A stretch of 64,000 nt of DNA from Brevibacillus panacihumi (GCF_003710985.1 NZ_RHHT01000038.1:1-64000), one strand, 5' to 3'; positions 1 to 8,646 are shown, counted from the stretch's first letter. A program made the numbers and translations. The notes: generated by a model not told the origin, from the sequence alone.

Positions 1-134
1 GATTGCTTCACAGAGTGGAAGTGATCCAACTAAACGAAGACAGCTACAGAATCAAATACAGGAGCTCTATTTTCGGAGAAAAAAGTGTTCAATCTTAATG
101 AGCAAAAAGTGTTCAAAACTACTTGACGGTTACA
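1..134 (+). mobile_element. Probable right end of an insertion sequence (partial)
   Basis: Frame 3 is open from the window edge to a TAA at about position 96 and reads like a transposase tail (ending IFGEKSVQS). Just beyond it the motif AAAAAGTGTTCAA occurs twice about 25 bases apart, and the segment closes with CTTGACGGTTACA. Read on the minus strand the end begins TGTAACCGTCAAG, a TGT-type terminus with subterminal repeats, as many IS ends have. I cannot name the family. The rest of the element lies outside the window, so neither the other end nor a target duplication can be checked. Confidence 0.42.
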
Positions 135-231
135 TCAGCTCCCCTTCTGTTGTATACATATAATATCCATGCCCATCAAATTTCCGTTTCCCGTTAAGTA
201 ACTTTCCCACATGAATGTCATAAAGACTCAT
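130..231 (-). pseudogene. Small gene truncated by the IS end
   Basis: A 33-codon minus-strand reading frame starts at ATG 231 behind a good AAGGGAG ribosome site 7 bases upstream. It encodes a polar peptide beginning MSLYDIHVGKLL and stops at TAA 132-130. That stop is supplied by the terminal bases of the putative insertion sequence (TGTAACC...). The natural reading is that the 5' part of a host gene survives and the insertion removed its tail. An intact 33-residue peptide is possible but less likely. Function is not recognisable. Confidence 0.4.
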
Positions 232-448
232 CGGATCACTCCCTTTCAGTGTTACTGATAATGACAGTATAATACATGAACTAACACGCTGGAAAAGGCA
301 TCGTAAATACACGAAAATGGTCAGCACTCCGGTCCGCCTGGCAAAGTGATCCGTCCAAAGCAGGCTCTCCGAGGAGCAAGATGCGCGCCTACCATTTGCT
401 TGAAGCTAATCACGGACACGAATCGAGTACTTCATTTCGACACATAAA

Positions 449-479
449 CAAAAGCCTCCTGATCAATGATCAAGAGGCT
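449..479 (-). terminator. Rho-independent terminator
   Basis: An AGCCTC/GAGGCT stem extended by TGATC/GATCA forms a hairpin followed, on the minus strand, by TTTGTTT. It lies just past the stop of the frameshifted gene at 486-960 and would end its transcript. Confidence 0.65.
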
Positions 480-485
480 GAAGTT

Positions 486-960
486 TTACAAACCCGTATA
501 TAGGGAGATGTATAAATCAATTTCTTTTCTCAGCCAACTACTGTAATCTTGGACTTTGTAAACCTGCCATTCCTCTAGACTGCTCGGATTTTGTACACCA
601 ACGAAAGCATCACTCGGGTATTTGGGATCTACATAAATGACAATATCCTTCCTAGGAAATTCATTCACGCCTTCATCGGGGATATATGGGGGTCCTCCCC
701 GCTTGGTAAGCCAGCGTATATAAATCTTTTGCACTCACAACAATCCCCATGCTTTCGGAGGGTTTTGTGAACGAAAAAATGTCATGTTCTCTTTGTACAA
801 CAAGTTTTTCAACGGTAATTTTTTGTTCTTCCCCAATCTGCCTCAGTTGGGTTGGGGCAACAGTCACAGCATCAATGGATGTAATCGTTGTCCCTGACCA
901 TCCAAGTGTCATGGCTATAGCAAGTGGAAGTATGAACGCTATTTTTTCAAAACAAAACAC
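486..960 (-). pseudogene. Frameshifted secreted or membrane-anchored protein
   Basis: Two overlapping minus-strand frames (960 to 673, and 734 to 486) translate the same bases 673-734 in different frames. The upstream part starts with a hydrophobic signal segment (residues 6-22) and runs to ...VVSAKDLY. The downstream part resumes as IRWLTKRGGPPYIPDEG and continues to the stop. Joined near position 720 they make one protein of about 155 residues, so I read this as one gene with a single-base indel. The apparent GTG start at 960 sits too close to GGAGG, so the true start is uncertain. No family recognised. Confidence 0.5.
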
Positions 961-1016
961 CCTCCATGCGAACTAATTAATGCCTTATGAGCAAGAGTTT
1001 TCCTTTTTGCTTTTTC

Positions 1017-1232
1017 CTATTCATTTCTTTGTTGTTCTTGTTCAAGTATTCGGACAATCGTGTCCAGCTTTTGGTTTCTTTCCTGATCCATTTGTTTTTT
1101 GGCGTTCATATACGCCAACACTTTAACAAGGAAATAGATCACGAAAATAAAAAGCGATAATGGAACCAGAAAAAAGATCAACTGCCAAAGCAAAGTTCCC
1201 CATTCTAAGGCAACTGAACCGAATTCCAACAT
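1017..1232 (-). CDS. Small single-pass membrane protein (DUF4083-like)
   Basis: A 71-residue protein with one long hydrophobic segment (about residues 12-42) followed by a charged, coiled-coil-prone tail ending in EQEQQRNE. The start ATG is preceded by GGAGG at 7 bases. Size, single N-terminal helix and polar C-terminus resemble small DUF4083-type Bacillus proteins, recognised from general pattern only. The tail probably faces the cytoplasm. It is transcribed in the same direction as the frameshifted secreted gene downstream and may share its transcript. Confidence 0.6.
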   Translation of the reverse strand: MLEFGSVALEWGTLLWQLIFFLVPLSLFIFVIYFLVKVLAYMNAKKQMDQERNQKLDTIVRILEQEQQRNE

Positions 1233-1278
1233 AGTGATTCCTCCGCTTTCATTCGTTAGTTATATGCATTCAAGCCAA

Positions 1279-1311
1279 AACCCACTGAACACATTTTGCA
1301 TTCAGTGGGTT
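1279..1311 (-). terminator. Terminator of the Ig-like repeat gene
   Basis: The inverted repeat AACCCACTGAA/TTCAGTGGGTT with an 11-base loop is followed on the minus strand by TTTTGG. It sits 22 bases after the stop of the gene ending at 1333. Confidence 0.65.
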
Positions 1312-1332
1312 ACATGATGGGTGTTCGCCAGA

Positions 1333-2907
1333 TTATTTTACTTTCACTTTAATCTCTACTTCTTCACCCTTATATTTTGCGGTAATGACAGCATTCCCCT
1401 TCTTCTTGCCTGTGACAACGCCGTCCTTCACTTTAGCGACCGAGGATTTGGAGGTGCTCCATTTCACATCGGAGCCAGATACTTTTTTGCCATTGTAAGT
1501 AACTTTGATGGTTTCCTTTTTCCCTACTTTGATGGAGATGTTGTCGTCATCGACTGACAGTTTATCGTTGGAATCTGATACGGTGATCTCAATCTTGACC
1601 TTCTCATTTTTGTACTCAGCTGTGATCGTTGCTGTCCCGGCTGCCTTTGCTGTCACAACACCGTTTTTAACCGTAGCGATAGACGACTTGGACGTACTCC
1701 ATTCGGCTTTGGAACCGGTCAGCTTCGAACCGTCGTATTTCAGACTGATGGTTTCGGTATCTCCCTTATCCATGCTAATCTTGGTTTTGGTTGCTACCAG
1801 TTTGTCTTTCGACTCTTCATTTACCGTGACTTCAATTTTTACGGTTTCTCCCTTGTACTTTGCGGTAATTGTCGCGGTTCCCTTGCCCTTCGCAGTCAGT
1901 TCTCCATTGGATACGGTCACTACGGAAGACTTCGAGGTGCTCCAATCCGCTTTGGAGCCTGAAAGAGTCGAGCCATCGTATTTCAGGCGGATGGTCTGCT
2001 TATCGCCCTTGACCATCGTTACCTTTGTTTCGGTGGCGACTAGCTTATCTTTCGACTCTTCATTTACCGTGACCTGAATTTTTACGGTTTCACCTTTATA
2101 TTCGGCAGTAATTGTCGCGGTTCCTTTGCCCTTGGCCGTCAACACTCCATTGGATACCGTAACTACGGACGACTTGGAGGTGCTCCAGTCCGCTTTGGAG
2201 CCCGTCAACTTTGAACCGTCGTATTTCAAGTTAATCGTTGCCGTATCTCCCTTAACCATCGTTACTTTGGTTTCGGCGGCTTCCAGCTTGTTCTTCGTAT
2301 CTTCATTTACCGTGACCTGAATCTTTACGGTTTCACCTTTGTACTTGGCGGTGATCGTCGCGGTTCCTTTGGCCTTGGCAGTCAACACTCCATTGGATAC
2401 GGTCACTACAGACGACTTGGAGGTGCTCCAGTCCGCTTTGGAGCCAGTCAATTTTGAACCGTCGTATTTCAAGTTAATGGTTGCCGTATCTCCCTCGACC
2501 ATCGTTACTTTGGTTTCGGTCGCTACCAATTTTTCCTTCTCTTCTTTAACGGTTACGTCGATCGTAACGGTTTTTCCGCTGTATTTAGCCGTTATGGTTG
2601 CTTTTCCTTCTCCTTTTGCCGTAATCGTCCCATTCTTCACTGTCGCCACAGACGATTTGGATGTTGTCCACGTCGCTTTGGATGCTGTTAAGGAAGAGCC
2701 GCCATAAGTGAGCGTTACCTTCTTCGTATCGCCTTTTTCCAAACTTACTTTGCTAATACTCGCCTTTAACGTGCTTGACGCCTGTACGGCCGCGATCCGA
2801 TCCAATTCTTGGGCTTGGGCCGTCACGGGAAACGAGATATGAAAACTACTTACTAACAGTGCTGTCAAGATGCAACTTGACACAAGCTTTCCGGTTTTAC
2901 GCAGCAT
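1333..2907 (-). CDS. Secreted bacterial Ig-like (BIG2) repeat protein
   Basis: This 524-residue protein has an N-terminal signal peptide (basic MLRKTGK, hydrophobic core to about residue 32 ending AQA) and then six tandem Ig-like BIG2 domains of about 80 residues. Each contains a strand ending KGDT, a central W.TSKSSV.TV.NG motif and a closing GTATITAKYKGE strand. Domains 2-4 are nearly identical, and the last (LSVDDDN...) is the most diverged. I see no LPXTG, SLH or choline-binding anchor, so it is probably released or held loosely in the cell wall. The high lysine/serine/threonine content fits an extracellular adhesin or matrix protein, but binding partners cannot be inferred. Confidence 0.8.
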   Translation of the reverse strand: MLRKTGKLVSSCILTALLVSSFHISFPVTAQAQELDRIAAVQASSTLKASISKVSLEKGDTKKVTLTYGGSSLTASKATWTTSKSSVATVKNGTITAKGEGKATITAKYSGKTVTIDVTVKEEKEKLVATETKVTMVEGDTATINLKYDGSKLTGSKADWSTSKSSVVTVSNGVLTAKAKGTATITAKYKGETVKIQVTVNEDTKNKLEAAETKVTMVKGDTATINLKYDGSKLTGSKADWSTSKSSVVTVSNGVLTAKGKGTATITAEYKGETVKIQVTVNEESKDKLVATETKVTMVKGDKQTIRLKYDGSTLSGSKADWSTSKSSVVTVSNGELTAKGKGTATITAKYKGETVKIEVTVNEESKDKLVATKTKISMDKGDTETISLKYDGSKLTGSKAEWSTSKSSIATVKNGVVTAKAAGTATITAEYKNEKVKIEITVSDSNDKLSVDDDNISIKVGKKETIKVTYNGKKVSGSDVKWSTSKSSVAKVKDGVVTGKKKGNAVITAKYKGEEVEIKVKVK

Positions 2908-3062
2908 GATAATCCTCCTATGTATCCTCTTACTTTATTTGACGAATTGAATTGGAAAATGTCACGCAAGAATGAAAAAAATAACACGATTTCTTTGAAA
3001 TTTATTTGAGGAAAAACCATTGACAATCATGGTTTTCTCGTTCCAACCTCGCTGTCAGACAT
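2908..3062. other. Upstream region of the Ig-like gene
   Basis: No gene is seen. The minus-strand leader of the Ig-like gene carries AGGAGG 7 bases before ATG 2907. An A+T-rich inverted repeat (GAGGAAAAACCAT at 3008-3020 with ATGGTTTTCTC at 3029-3039) lies about 100 bases upstream. It may be a regulator site or a weak hairpin; it lacks a long U-tract in either direction. Confidence 0.3.
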
Positions 3063-3093
3063 AAAAAAATGCCTTCCAGACAGGCTGGAAGGC
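3063..3093 (-). terminator. Terminator of the housekeeping block after yraN
   Basis: A perfect 9-bp stem GCCTTCCAG/CTGGAAGGC with a 5-base loop is followed on the minus strand by ATTTTTTTAT. It probably ends the long minus-strand block. Confidence 0.85.
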
Positions 3094-3242
3094 GAAAGTT
3101 GTTGCTTGGAGGAGTTTCATCGCGTCGAGTACAATACATCATACGTCGCACGTGAGCGCCTTGCTGTAGACGTATCCCCATTCCCCAGCATATCTTGCGC
3201 CCGTTTTTTCCACGTTCCGTACGCTTGCGAAACCATTCTCAA

Positions 3243-3614
3243 TCAAAAAGCGTACTCGATATGGTCGATCTTCGTCGCCACCCCGTCCACTTTTCCCAAT
3301 GGACACGTAATGGCGATGACATCGAAGCGAAAGGATGGAAACGACTCCGTCTGCCGCTGCAGATAAGCCAGGGCAAGCTCGCGCAGCTTTTGTCTCTTTT
3401 TCCAGGTGATGGACTCTTGAGCCGTCCCATATGCATCCGCAGTGCGTGTGCGCACTTCCACAAAAACAAGTGTCCGTCCATCCAAGGCTATGACATCAAT
3501 CTCGCCGTGCCTGGTCCGCACGTTTCGTTCCCGAATGACATACCCTTTGTCCTGTAAATACAGACAGGCCAAATCTTCGCCTTGTTGTCCGAGGACGCGC
3601 CTGCGCATGCTCAT
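3243..3614 (-). CDS. yraN: YraN family (UPF0102) endonuclease-fold protein
   Basis: At 123 residues this is the usual length for the YraN/UPF0102 family. The restriction-endonuclease-like core is visible as GEIDVIALDGRTLVFVEVR (residues 37-55), with the acidic E-D...E-x-R pattern of the predicted active site. The basic N-terminus (MSMRRRVLGQQGEDLA) is also typical. The biological role of the family is not firmly known; a link to DNA processing is usually proposed. It is the last gene before the strong terminator, six bases after ylqH. The second Met (MRRR) is an alternative start. Confidence 0.9.
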   Translation of the reverse strand: MSMRRRVLGQQGEDLACLYLQDKGYVIRERNVRTRHGEIDVIALDGRTLVFVEVRTRTADAYGTAQESITWKKRQKLRELALAYLQRQTESFPSFRFDVIAITCPLGKVDGVATKIDHIEYAF

Positions 3615-3620
3615 CGCTTG

Positions 3621-3908
3621 TTATTTCCTCCCCTTGTCCAGGCGATAGACGAAAGCAAGCACCTCCGCCACTACCTGATAAAGCTCCGGTGGAATTTGCT
3701 GGTTCAAGTCAAGCTTGCCCAACACCTCTACCAGCGATGGGTCCTCCTGTACCGGTATCTGATGATCCTGGGCTACCTTCAGGATATTTTCCGCTACGTA
3801 GCCGGATCCCTTGGCTACAACTTTCGGAGCCTCCATCGTTCCCGCCTGGTACTTGAGCGCTACAGCCTGCTTGCGCTTGTTTTGATTGGGTGGCGTCTCC
3901 TGATTCAT
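3621..3908 (-). CDS. ylqH: YlqH, FlhB C-terminal-domain-like protein
   Basis: This 95-residue protein resembles the cytoplasmic domain of the flagellar export switch FlhB (AVALKYQAG..APKVVAKGSGYVAENI at residues 15-43, then the conserved IPPELYQVVAEVLAFVY at 75-91). It has no membrane segments and I do not see the NPTH self-cleavage motif, so it is a stand-alone FlhB-type domain like B. subtilis YlqH. It overlaps the end of ylqG by four bases, indicating translational coupling. Whether it contacts the flagellar export gate is inference. Confidence 0.85.
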   Translation of the reverse strand: MNQETPPNQNKRKQAVALKYQAGTMEAPKVVAKGSGYVAENILKVAQDHQIPVQEDPSLVEVLGKLDLNQQIPPELYQVVAEVLAFVYRLDKGRK

Positions 3909-5788
3909 ACGCGCAGGTCCACCCCTTTGTAGTCGCTCATCATGGCGCTCTTTGCTGCTGATGTTTTCTGATTCTGCTTGGGAACAGACTGCACGCGCAT
4001 GGAGGAAAGCTGATACCCCACCTCGTGGAGCTGATCCGTAAAGCCGCCTTTCATCGCATGCGCCAACGCTTCGATGCCAGGTGTATCGTTAAAAATCTGC
4101 AAACTGATGATTTTATTGACGATATTGACGTCGATCATCGTGGTTCCCAAGGCTTGCAGGTCGAGATGGAAAAAGAGGCGGCAATTTTCGGCATCCAGCT
4201 GTCCGGCTCCTTTTTTCTTCGATTCGATCTGTACGTAGGCCGTCTCGTCCCCTTGCTCCGTTCGCAGCGGAATTTGCATCACGATCTGTGACAGGGAGTG
4301 ATTCGCAGGTTGCGTTAACATAAGCTGTTGCCCCGTAACCTGCTGCAGCAATTGATCGGCTGCCTCGCGTAAAGCTGTGGGGATCGCCTGTGCATGGTTC
4401 TGCGTCAGCTGCAAAAGCATGGCCTTGACGCTCTCCATCTGCTTATGCGCCCCTGCCTCCCAGGAGCTGCCCGCAATCATTTGTCCCATCAGATCACGTT
4501 CATGTGTAATGCCCAATTGCTGAAAAAGCTGCAGAATCGGGTGATTTCTGGCGGTAGACGGCTGACTCTGCGCCAGCGCTTGCTGTGGTTGGTTGCCAGT
4601 ATCCAAAACAACCTGCTGTGGAGCGGCTTTCAGCTCAGCCGTTACAGGTGTGCCTTGTCCCGGCTGAGGGATCACAGTTCCCGAAGAGGGTGCTGTCGTC
4701 GTCATTGTCGGAGCGGGCCCCTTGCCCTCTAGCGGAGATCCTGCCATCTGCTGTGTTGGGGGAGCCGCATTCGCTTGACGAGCGTCGGTGATGACCTCAC
4801 GAGCAACAGGCCCTTTTCCCTGATCTCCCGCAAGCATCTGGTTGGGAGTGATTGGAGAAGAGGGCTGGCTGGATGAGGGTAATTGCGCAGTTGCAGCCGC
4901 TTGTGGTCCTGTTGCCGCTGATGCCGTCGTTGCAGGCTGCTGAACCATTGCTTGCGTGTTTTGTCCTGCTGCGTTTTGGCGGTTCCCGGAAGATTGCGAT
5001 GAGGCAGACTGCTCATCGGCTTCCATTCCAACGCCCAGCAGTACAGGCATTGCCGCCAGCTTGTCCCGCAATTGACCTACCAGTTGGCGTACGTCTCCGA
5101 TTGGGGGTGGCATCGTTTGACCAGTCGTTTGCCCTCCTGGCCCTGCTGGTGTCGGATTCCCCGGTATGGCGGAGCCAGTCGTACGAGCCGAGTCTCCATT
5201 CGCCTCGAGAAAACGGGCTGCCTGCTGCATAAAGCTCTGCATGGCTTGACTTACAGGACGATCGGAGAAAAAAGCCTTCAATCCTGCAACCGTCTCTGCT
5301 GTCAGCGGCAGATTACGCTTTAAGGCGGTCATGAATGCCTGGATCGTCGCATTATCCATCCCCAGCTTCCGCGCGACTCCCATAAAAGCCTGCACCGTTT
5401 CTTTGCTGACAGGCTGATTTGCGTTCAGCAAGGCCTGGACAATGGCGCGGCTCTCCTTTGATTCCGGCAAGCCGAGCGAGCGCATCAGACCTTCCAGGCT
5501 GGCGCCTCCTTTGGCGTTGCCTTCCAATGGGGTATCCAACACCTTCAAAGTGACAACATCAGAGGAGGGCTGTACCTGCAGCCATGCTTTCTGACCGGGT
5601 TCCAAATTGGCCTCCATTTTTGCCTGTACCTGGATGGGACCGATCTGGACCAACGACATTTGATTCGGGTAATGCTTGATGACCGTGCCTTTGAAAACCT
5701 GGCCTGGGACAAGCTCTATAGGCTTGGCTGCAGCTACAGGTGCGCGCTGTGTCATCGATTGCAGCAACTGCGAGGGGGAATACATCAT
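3905..5788 (-). CDS. ylqG: YlqG-like, FliK-type hook-length-control-related protein
   Basis: A protein of about 627 residues with three parts: a folded N-terminal region (VPGQVFKGTVIKHYPNQ..VQIG) and helical segment to about residue 190, a long low-complexity Gln/Ala/Pro/Thr linker (about 195-415), and a C-terminal globular domain (LPLRTEQGDE-like region onward) resembling the hook-length control domain of FliK. B. subtilis ylqG occupies the same place between rnhB and ylqH. The start ATG at 5788 is chosen because GGAGG lies 6 bases upstream; the TTG at 5791 is too close. The pairing with an FlhB-like partner mirrors FliK-FlhB, so a shared role in export switching is plausible but unproven. 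Confidence 0.75.
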   Translation of the reverse strand: MMYSPSQLLQSMTQRAPVAAAKPIELVPGQVFKGTVIKHYPNQMSLVQIGPIQVQAKMEANLEPGQKAWLQVQPSSDVVTLKVLDTPLEGNAKGGASLEGLMRSLGLPESKESRAIVQALLNANQPVSKETVQAFMGVARKLGMDNATIQAFMTALKRNLPLTAETVAGLKAFFSDRPVSQAMQSFMQQAARFLEANGDSARTTGSAIPGNPTPAGPGGQTTGQTMPPPIGDVRQLVGQLRDKLAAMPVLLGVGMEADEQSASSQSSGNRQNAAGQNTQAMVQQPATTASAATGPQAAATAQLPSSSQPSSPITPNQMLAGDQGKGPVAREVITDARQANAAPPTQQMAGSPLEGKGPAPTMTTTAPSSGTVIPQPGQGTPVTAELKAAPQQVVLDTGNQPQQALAQSQPSTARNHPILQLFQQLGITHERDLMGQMIAGSSWEAGAHKQMESVKAMLLQLTQNHAQAIPTALREAADQLLQQVTGQQLMLTQPANHSLSQIVMQIPLRTEQGDETAYVQIESKKKGAGQLDAENCRLFFHLDLQALGTTMIDVNIVNKIISLQIFNDTPGIEALAHAMKGGFTDQLHEVGYQLSSMRVQSVPKQNQKTSAAKSAMMSDYKGVDLRV

Positions 5789-5823
5789 CAATCTCCTCCT
5801 TCACGACTGTGAAACAAAGGGTG

Positions 5824-6600
5824 CTACGCCTGCTCCTTGACACCCGTAAACGTCATTCTGTGAATCGGCGTAGGTCCATAACGCTGAATCGCAGCCAGGT
5901 GCTCGGCTGTTCCGTACCCTGCGTTTTTGTCAAACCCGTATTCCGGATATTGGCTTGCATACTCTGTCATCATGCTGTCTCTCGTGACTTTCGCTACGAT
6001 GGAAGCCGCTGCGATCGAGACGCTTTTGGCATCTCCGCCAATAATGGGAAGTTGCTCGCAAGCCAGTCCCGGCAGCCGAACAGCGTCCAGCAGACAGACA
6101 TCCGGGGCAAGCCCTGCATTTTTGATGGCGAGATGCATCGCTTCTTTGGTCGCTTCCAGAATGTTGATGGCATCGATGCGTGCAGCATCCACGATTCCAA
6201 TTCCGACAGCCAGCGCATCCCGCATGATCACCTCGCAAAAGGCCTCACGCGTCGCCGCTGGTACTTTTTTGGAATCGTTCAGTCCCGGCAAATAAAAATC
6301 CGACGGGAGGCAGACAGCACTCGCTACGACTGGACCTGCCAAGGGGCCTCGTCCTACCTCATCGACGCCAAACACATGGACATGTCCTTTTTCCCGCATG
6401 GCTCGCTCGTATTGCGTCATTTCCGTCCACATGGCAGCCAGCTTTTCCCGGCGGGCTACAGCGGCCTCAACCTGTCGGACGAGATCCTGGACGCCTTTGC
6501 GCGGGTCGGCTTTCATCCATTCTAGAAAATCTTTCGGTACTTCGTCCAATTTTTCGATTTTTTCCCGTATTTCCTTTATCGACAACTCCGCCAGTTCCAT
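5824..6600 (-). CDS. rnhB: Ribonuclease HII
   Basis: The enzyme cleaves the RNA strand of RNA-DNA hybrids and removes single ribonucleotides misincorporated in DNA. The 258-residue product has a helical N-terminal extension (about residues 1-72), as in Bacillus RNase HII, then the catalytic core. Active-site residues are visible: GVDEVGRGPLAG (D80, E81), the third acid in LLDAVRLPG (D172), and GDAKSVSIAAASIVAKVTRD. It lies 70 bases downstream of ylqF, with an attenuator-like terminator in the gap, and upstream of ylqG. Confidence 0.97.
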   Translation of the reverse strand: MELAELSIKEIREKIEKLDEVPKDFLEWMKADPRKGVQDLVRQVEAAVARREKLAAMWTEMTQYERAMREKGHVHVFGVDEVGRGPLAGPVVASAVCLPSDFYLPGLNDSKKVPAATREAFCEVIMRDALAVGIGIVDAARIDAINILEATKEAMHLAIKNAGLAPDVCLLDAVRLPGLACEQLPIIGGDAKSVSIAAASIVAKVTRDSMMTEYASQYPEYGFDKNAGYGTAEHLAAIQRYGPTPIHRMTFTGVKEQA

Positions 6601-6620
6601 TCACTCATTTCTCCCTATGT

Positions 6621-6653
6621 AAAAAACCGCCTACCGTTCACGATAGGCAGTTT
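6621..6653 (-). terminator. Hairpin terminator between ylqF and rnhB
   Basis: On the minus strand AACTGCCTA and TAGGCGGTT pair across a 10-base loop and are followed by TTTT. It lies inside a same-strand block, so it probably lowers rather than abolishes rnhB transcription. Confidence 0.65.
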
Positions 6654-6670
6654 CCTCGTATATGCATGAC

Positions 6671-7564
6671 TCATTCTGGAAAAGCGACCGGTTTGCCAAT
6701 TGGTTCATCCATTTCCCAATCGATAGGCCGTTCGAGCGTCACCCGTCCCAGCTTGCCGGAGCGCAGCTCACGCAAGAAAATTTCTCCTGCCTTGTCGTAG
6801 TCGATCTCTCCGCCGGAGATGAGACAGCCGCGTTTTTTGCCAATTTCCTCCAGCATTGCGACCTTGTCTGCCGGAAGCGCCTTTAGTTTGAAGCGCTCCA
6901 CGAGGCGTTCCGGATAGTAATGCATCATATAGGCAATCACGAACAGCGCTATTTCCGTAAAGTCGATCAACTCGTCCTTGATCGCGCCACTTGCGGCAAG
7001 GCGAAGCCCCACCATCTGATCTTCGAATTTTGGCCACAAAATCCCCGGCGTATCCAACAGCTCCAGCGTATCGCCCATCTTTACCCATTGCTGCGCTTTG
7101 GTTACAGCAGGACGATCCCCTGTTTGCGCTACGGCGCGCTTTGACAAACGATTGATCAGAGAGGATTTTCCGACATTGGGGATTCCGAGTATCATGATTC
7201 GGATCGCACGTGCCTGCATGCCTTTTTCCGCGCGTTTTGCCAGCATATCCGAAGCCAGCTCACGACACAGATCCGGCAGCTTGTTTACGCCTTTTCCGCT
7301 TAAAGCGTCAATCGGCAGGGTACGGATGCCGAGACCGCGAAAATAGCCCATCCATTCCTCTGTGGCTTTTTCATCTGCCAGATCGGCTTTGTTCAACAGG
7401 ATCAACCGCGGTTTTTCACTGACAATCTCATCAATCATGGGATTGCGGCTGGACAGCGGGAGACGCGCATCCAGCAATTCGATCACGACGTCGATCAGCG
7501 CCAGCTTTTCCGTTACTTGACGGCGCGCTTTTGCCATATGTCCAGGAAACCATTGGATGGTCAT
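6671..7564 (-). CDS. rbgA: Ribosome biogenesis GTPase RbgA (YlqF)
   Basis: RbgA is a circularly permuted GTPase needed for late 50S subunit assembly. The permutation is visible: the G4 motif NKAD (residues 58-61) comes before the P-loop GIPNVGKS (127-134) and the G3 motif DTPG (171-174). The C-terminal RNA-binding helical domain follows. The 297-residue length is close to B. subtilis YlqF. The N-terminal WFPGHMAKA is a family signature. It lies between lepB and rnhB, the conserved Bacillus order. Confidence 0.97.
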   Translation of the reverse strand: MTIQWFPGHMAKARRQVTEKLALIDVVIELLDARLPLSSRNPMIDEIVSEKPRLILLNKADLADEKATEEWMGYFRGLGIRTLPIDALSGKGVNKLPDLCRELASDMLAKRAEKGMQARAIRIMILGIPNVGKSSLINRLSKRAVAQTGDRPAVTKAQQWVKMGDTLELLDTPGILWPKFEDQMVGLRLAASGAIKDELIDFTEIALFVIAYMMHYYPERLVERFKLKALPADKVAMLEEIGKKRGCLISGGEIDYDKAGEIFLRELRSGKLGRVTLERPIDWEMDEPIGKPVAFPE

Positions 7565-7595
7565 GATGGATCACCTACCTTGAATACCCTGATTT

Positions 7596-8159
7596 TTATC
7601 GAGTAAACCGGGTTTGACTAATCGGCCAGAAGGTAAATTCCGCACGTCCAACTACTGAACTGACCTCGATCGGACCGATTACCCGGCTATCCTCACTGTT
7701 CAATCGGTTGTCACCCATGACAAACAGATGTCCTTGTGGTACCTCAACAGGCGGAAAATCATACGTAAAATGAAGCTCCCCCTGCTCTTTTGCCCGCTCT
7801 TCTTTTCGTTCGAGATAAGGTTCTTCGACAACCTTGCCGTTTACCATAAGCTGATCGTCTTTCACCTCGACACGATCACCGGCTACAGCGATCACCCGTT
7901 TGATGTAGTCCCGGGTTGCGTCAGCATGAAACACGACGATCTCGCCTGGTTTCGGTTCCCGCATAAAGTAGATCGCTTTGTTCACAACTAGCTTTTCATG
8001 ATTATGTAAGGTAGTTTCCATCGATTCTCCCTGCACGATAAACGGAGCGAACAGGAAGGTGCGAATCAGCAGGGCGAGGAGTACCGCAATGACCAGCGCC
8101 TTGATCCATTCCCATGATTCACGTTTTTTGGCCTGGCTGACACCAGCTTCTTCATGCAT
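7596..8159 (-). CDS. lepB: Signal peptidase I (copy 1)
   Basis: A 187-residue type I signal peptidase that removes signal peptides from exported proteins at the outer face of the membrane. One N-terminal membrane helix (about residues 18-36) precedes the catalytic Ser in GESMETTLH (S46) and the general-base Lys in DYIKRVIAVAGD (K87); the family box GDNRLNSEDSR is present. The start has GAGGAGGGG upstream. It follows rplS within the ribosomal/SRP block. A second copy is at 53865; the two share catalytic boxes but differ elsewhere. Confidence 0.96.
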   Translation of the reverse strand: MHEEAGVSQAKKRESWEWIKALVIAVLLALLIRTFLFAPFIVQGESMETTLHNHEKLVVNKAIYFMREPKPGEIVVFHADATRDYIKRVIAVAGDRVEVKDDQLMVNGKVVEEPYLERKEERAKEQGELHFTYDFPPVEVPQGHLFVMGDNRLNSEDSRVIGPIEVSSVVGRAEFTFWPISQTRFTR

Positions 8160-8243
8160 GTTATACCCCTCCTCACGAAAGGCATGTATGGGCTATACAC
8201 TTTCATTCATCATCGCGGCAGCGAGTGAAATCCTTCTGAAAGT

Positions 8244-8281
8244 AGAAAAAAAGGCCTGGCTAGCAGGCCAGTGCCTTTTTC
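8244..8281 (-). terminator. Terminator of rplS
   Basis: On the minus strand GGCCTG/CAGGCC with a 5-base loop is followed by seven T residues, 18 bases after the rplS stop. It separates rplS from lepB. Confidence 0.85.
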
Positions 8282-8298
8282 TATGGGTGAACAAACGC

Positions 8299-8646
8299 TT
8301 ATCGACGAATTTCCTTAATGCGAGCTGCCTTACCCACACGGTCACGCAGGTAGTACAGTTTCGCACGGCGTACTTTACCATGACGCACGATCTCGATCTT
8401 GTCGATTTTCGGCGTATGCACCGGGAACGTACGCTCAACGCCTACGCCGTAAGAAATCTTACGAACAGTAAATGTCTCGCTGATACCAGTACCACGACGG
8501 CGAATAACAACACCTTCGAACAACTGGATACGTTCGCGCTGACCCTCGATAACTTTTACGTGTACACGTACGGTGTCACCAGGTCGGAACGCAGGAATGT
8601 CCTGTTTCAATTGCTCTTTTTCCAATTCACGGATCACTTGGTTCAT
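8299..8646 (-). CDS. rplS: Ribosomal protein bL19
   Basis: L19 lies at the 30S-50S interface. The chosen start (ATG 8646) gives [14 protein letters not shown] and 115 residues, the usual length, and has AAGGAGG 9 bases upstream; an upstream in-frame start would add 15 non-family residues. Typical blocks are present: [29 protein letters not shown] and the C-terminal [20 protein letters not shown]. It has its own promoter and leader downstream of trmD and its own terminator, so it can be expressed apart from the rest of the block. Confidence 0.98.
   Translation of the reverse strand: MNQVIRELEKEQLKQDIPAFRPGDTVRVHVKVIEGQRERIQLFEGVVIRRRGTGISETFTVRKISYGVGVERTFPVHTPKIDKIEIVRHGKVRRAKLYYLRDRVGKAARIKEIRR

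Noticed and set aside
1333-2907. CRISPR-like periodicity
   Set aside because: The repeats are 255-base units that encode Ig-like domains in one frame, not short repeats with unique spacers.
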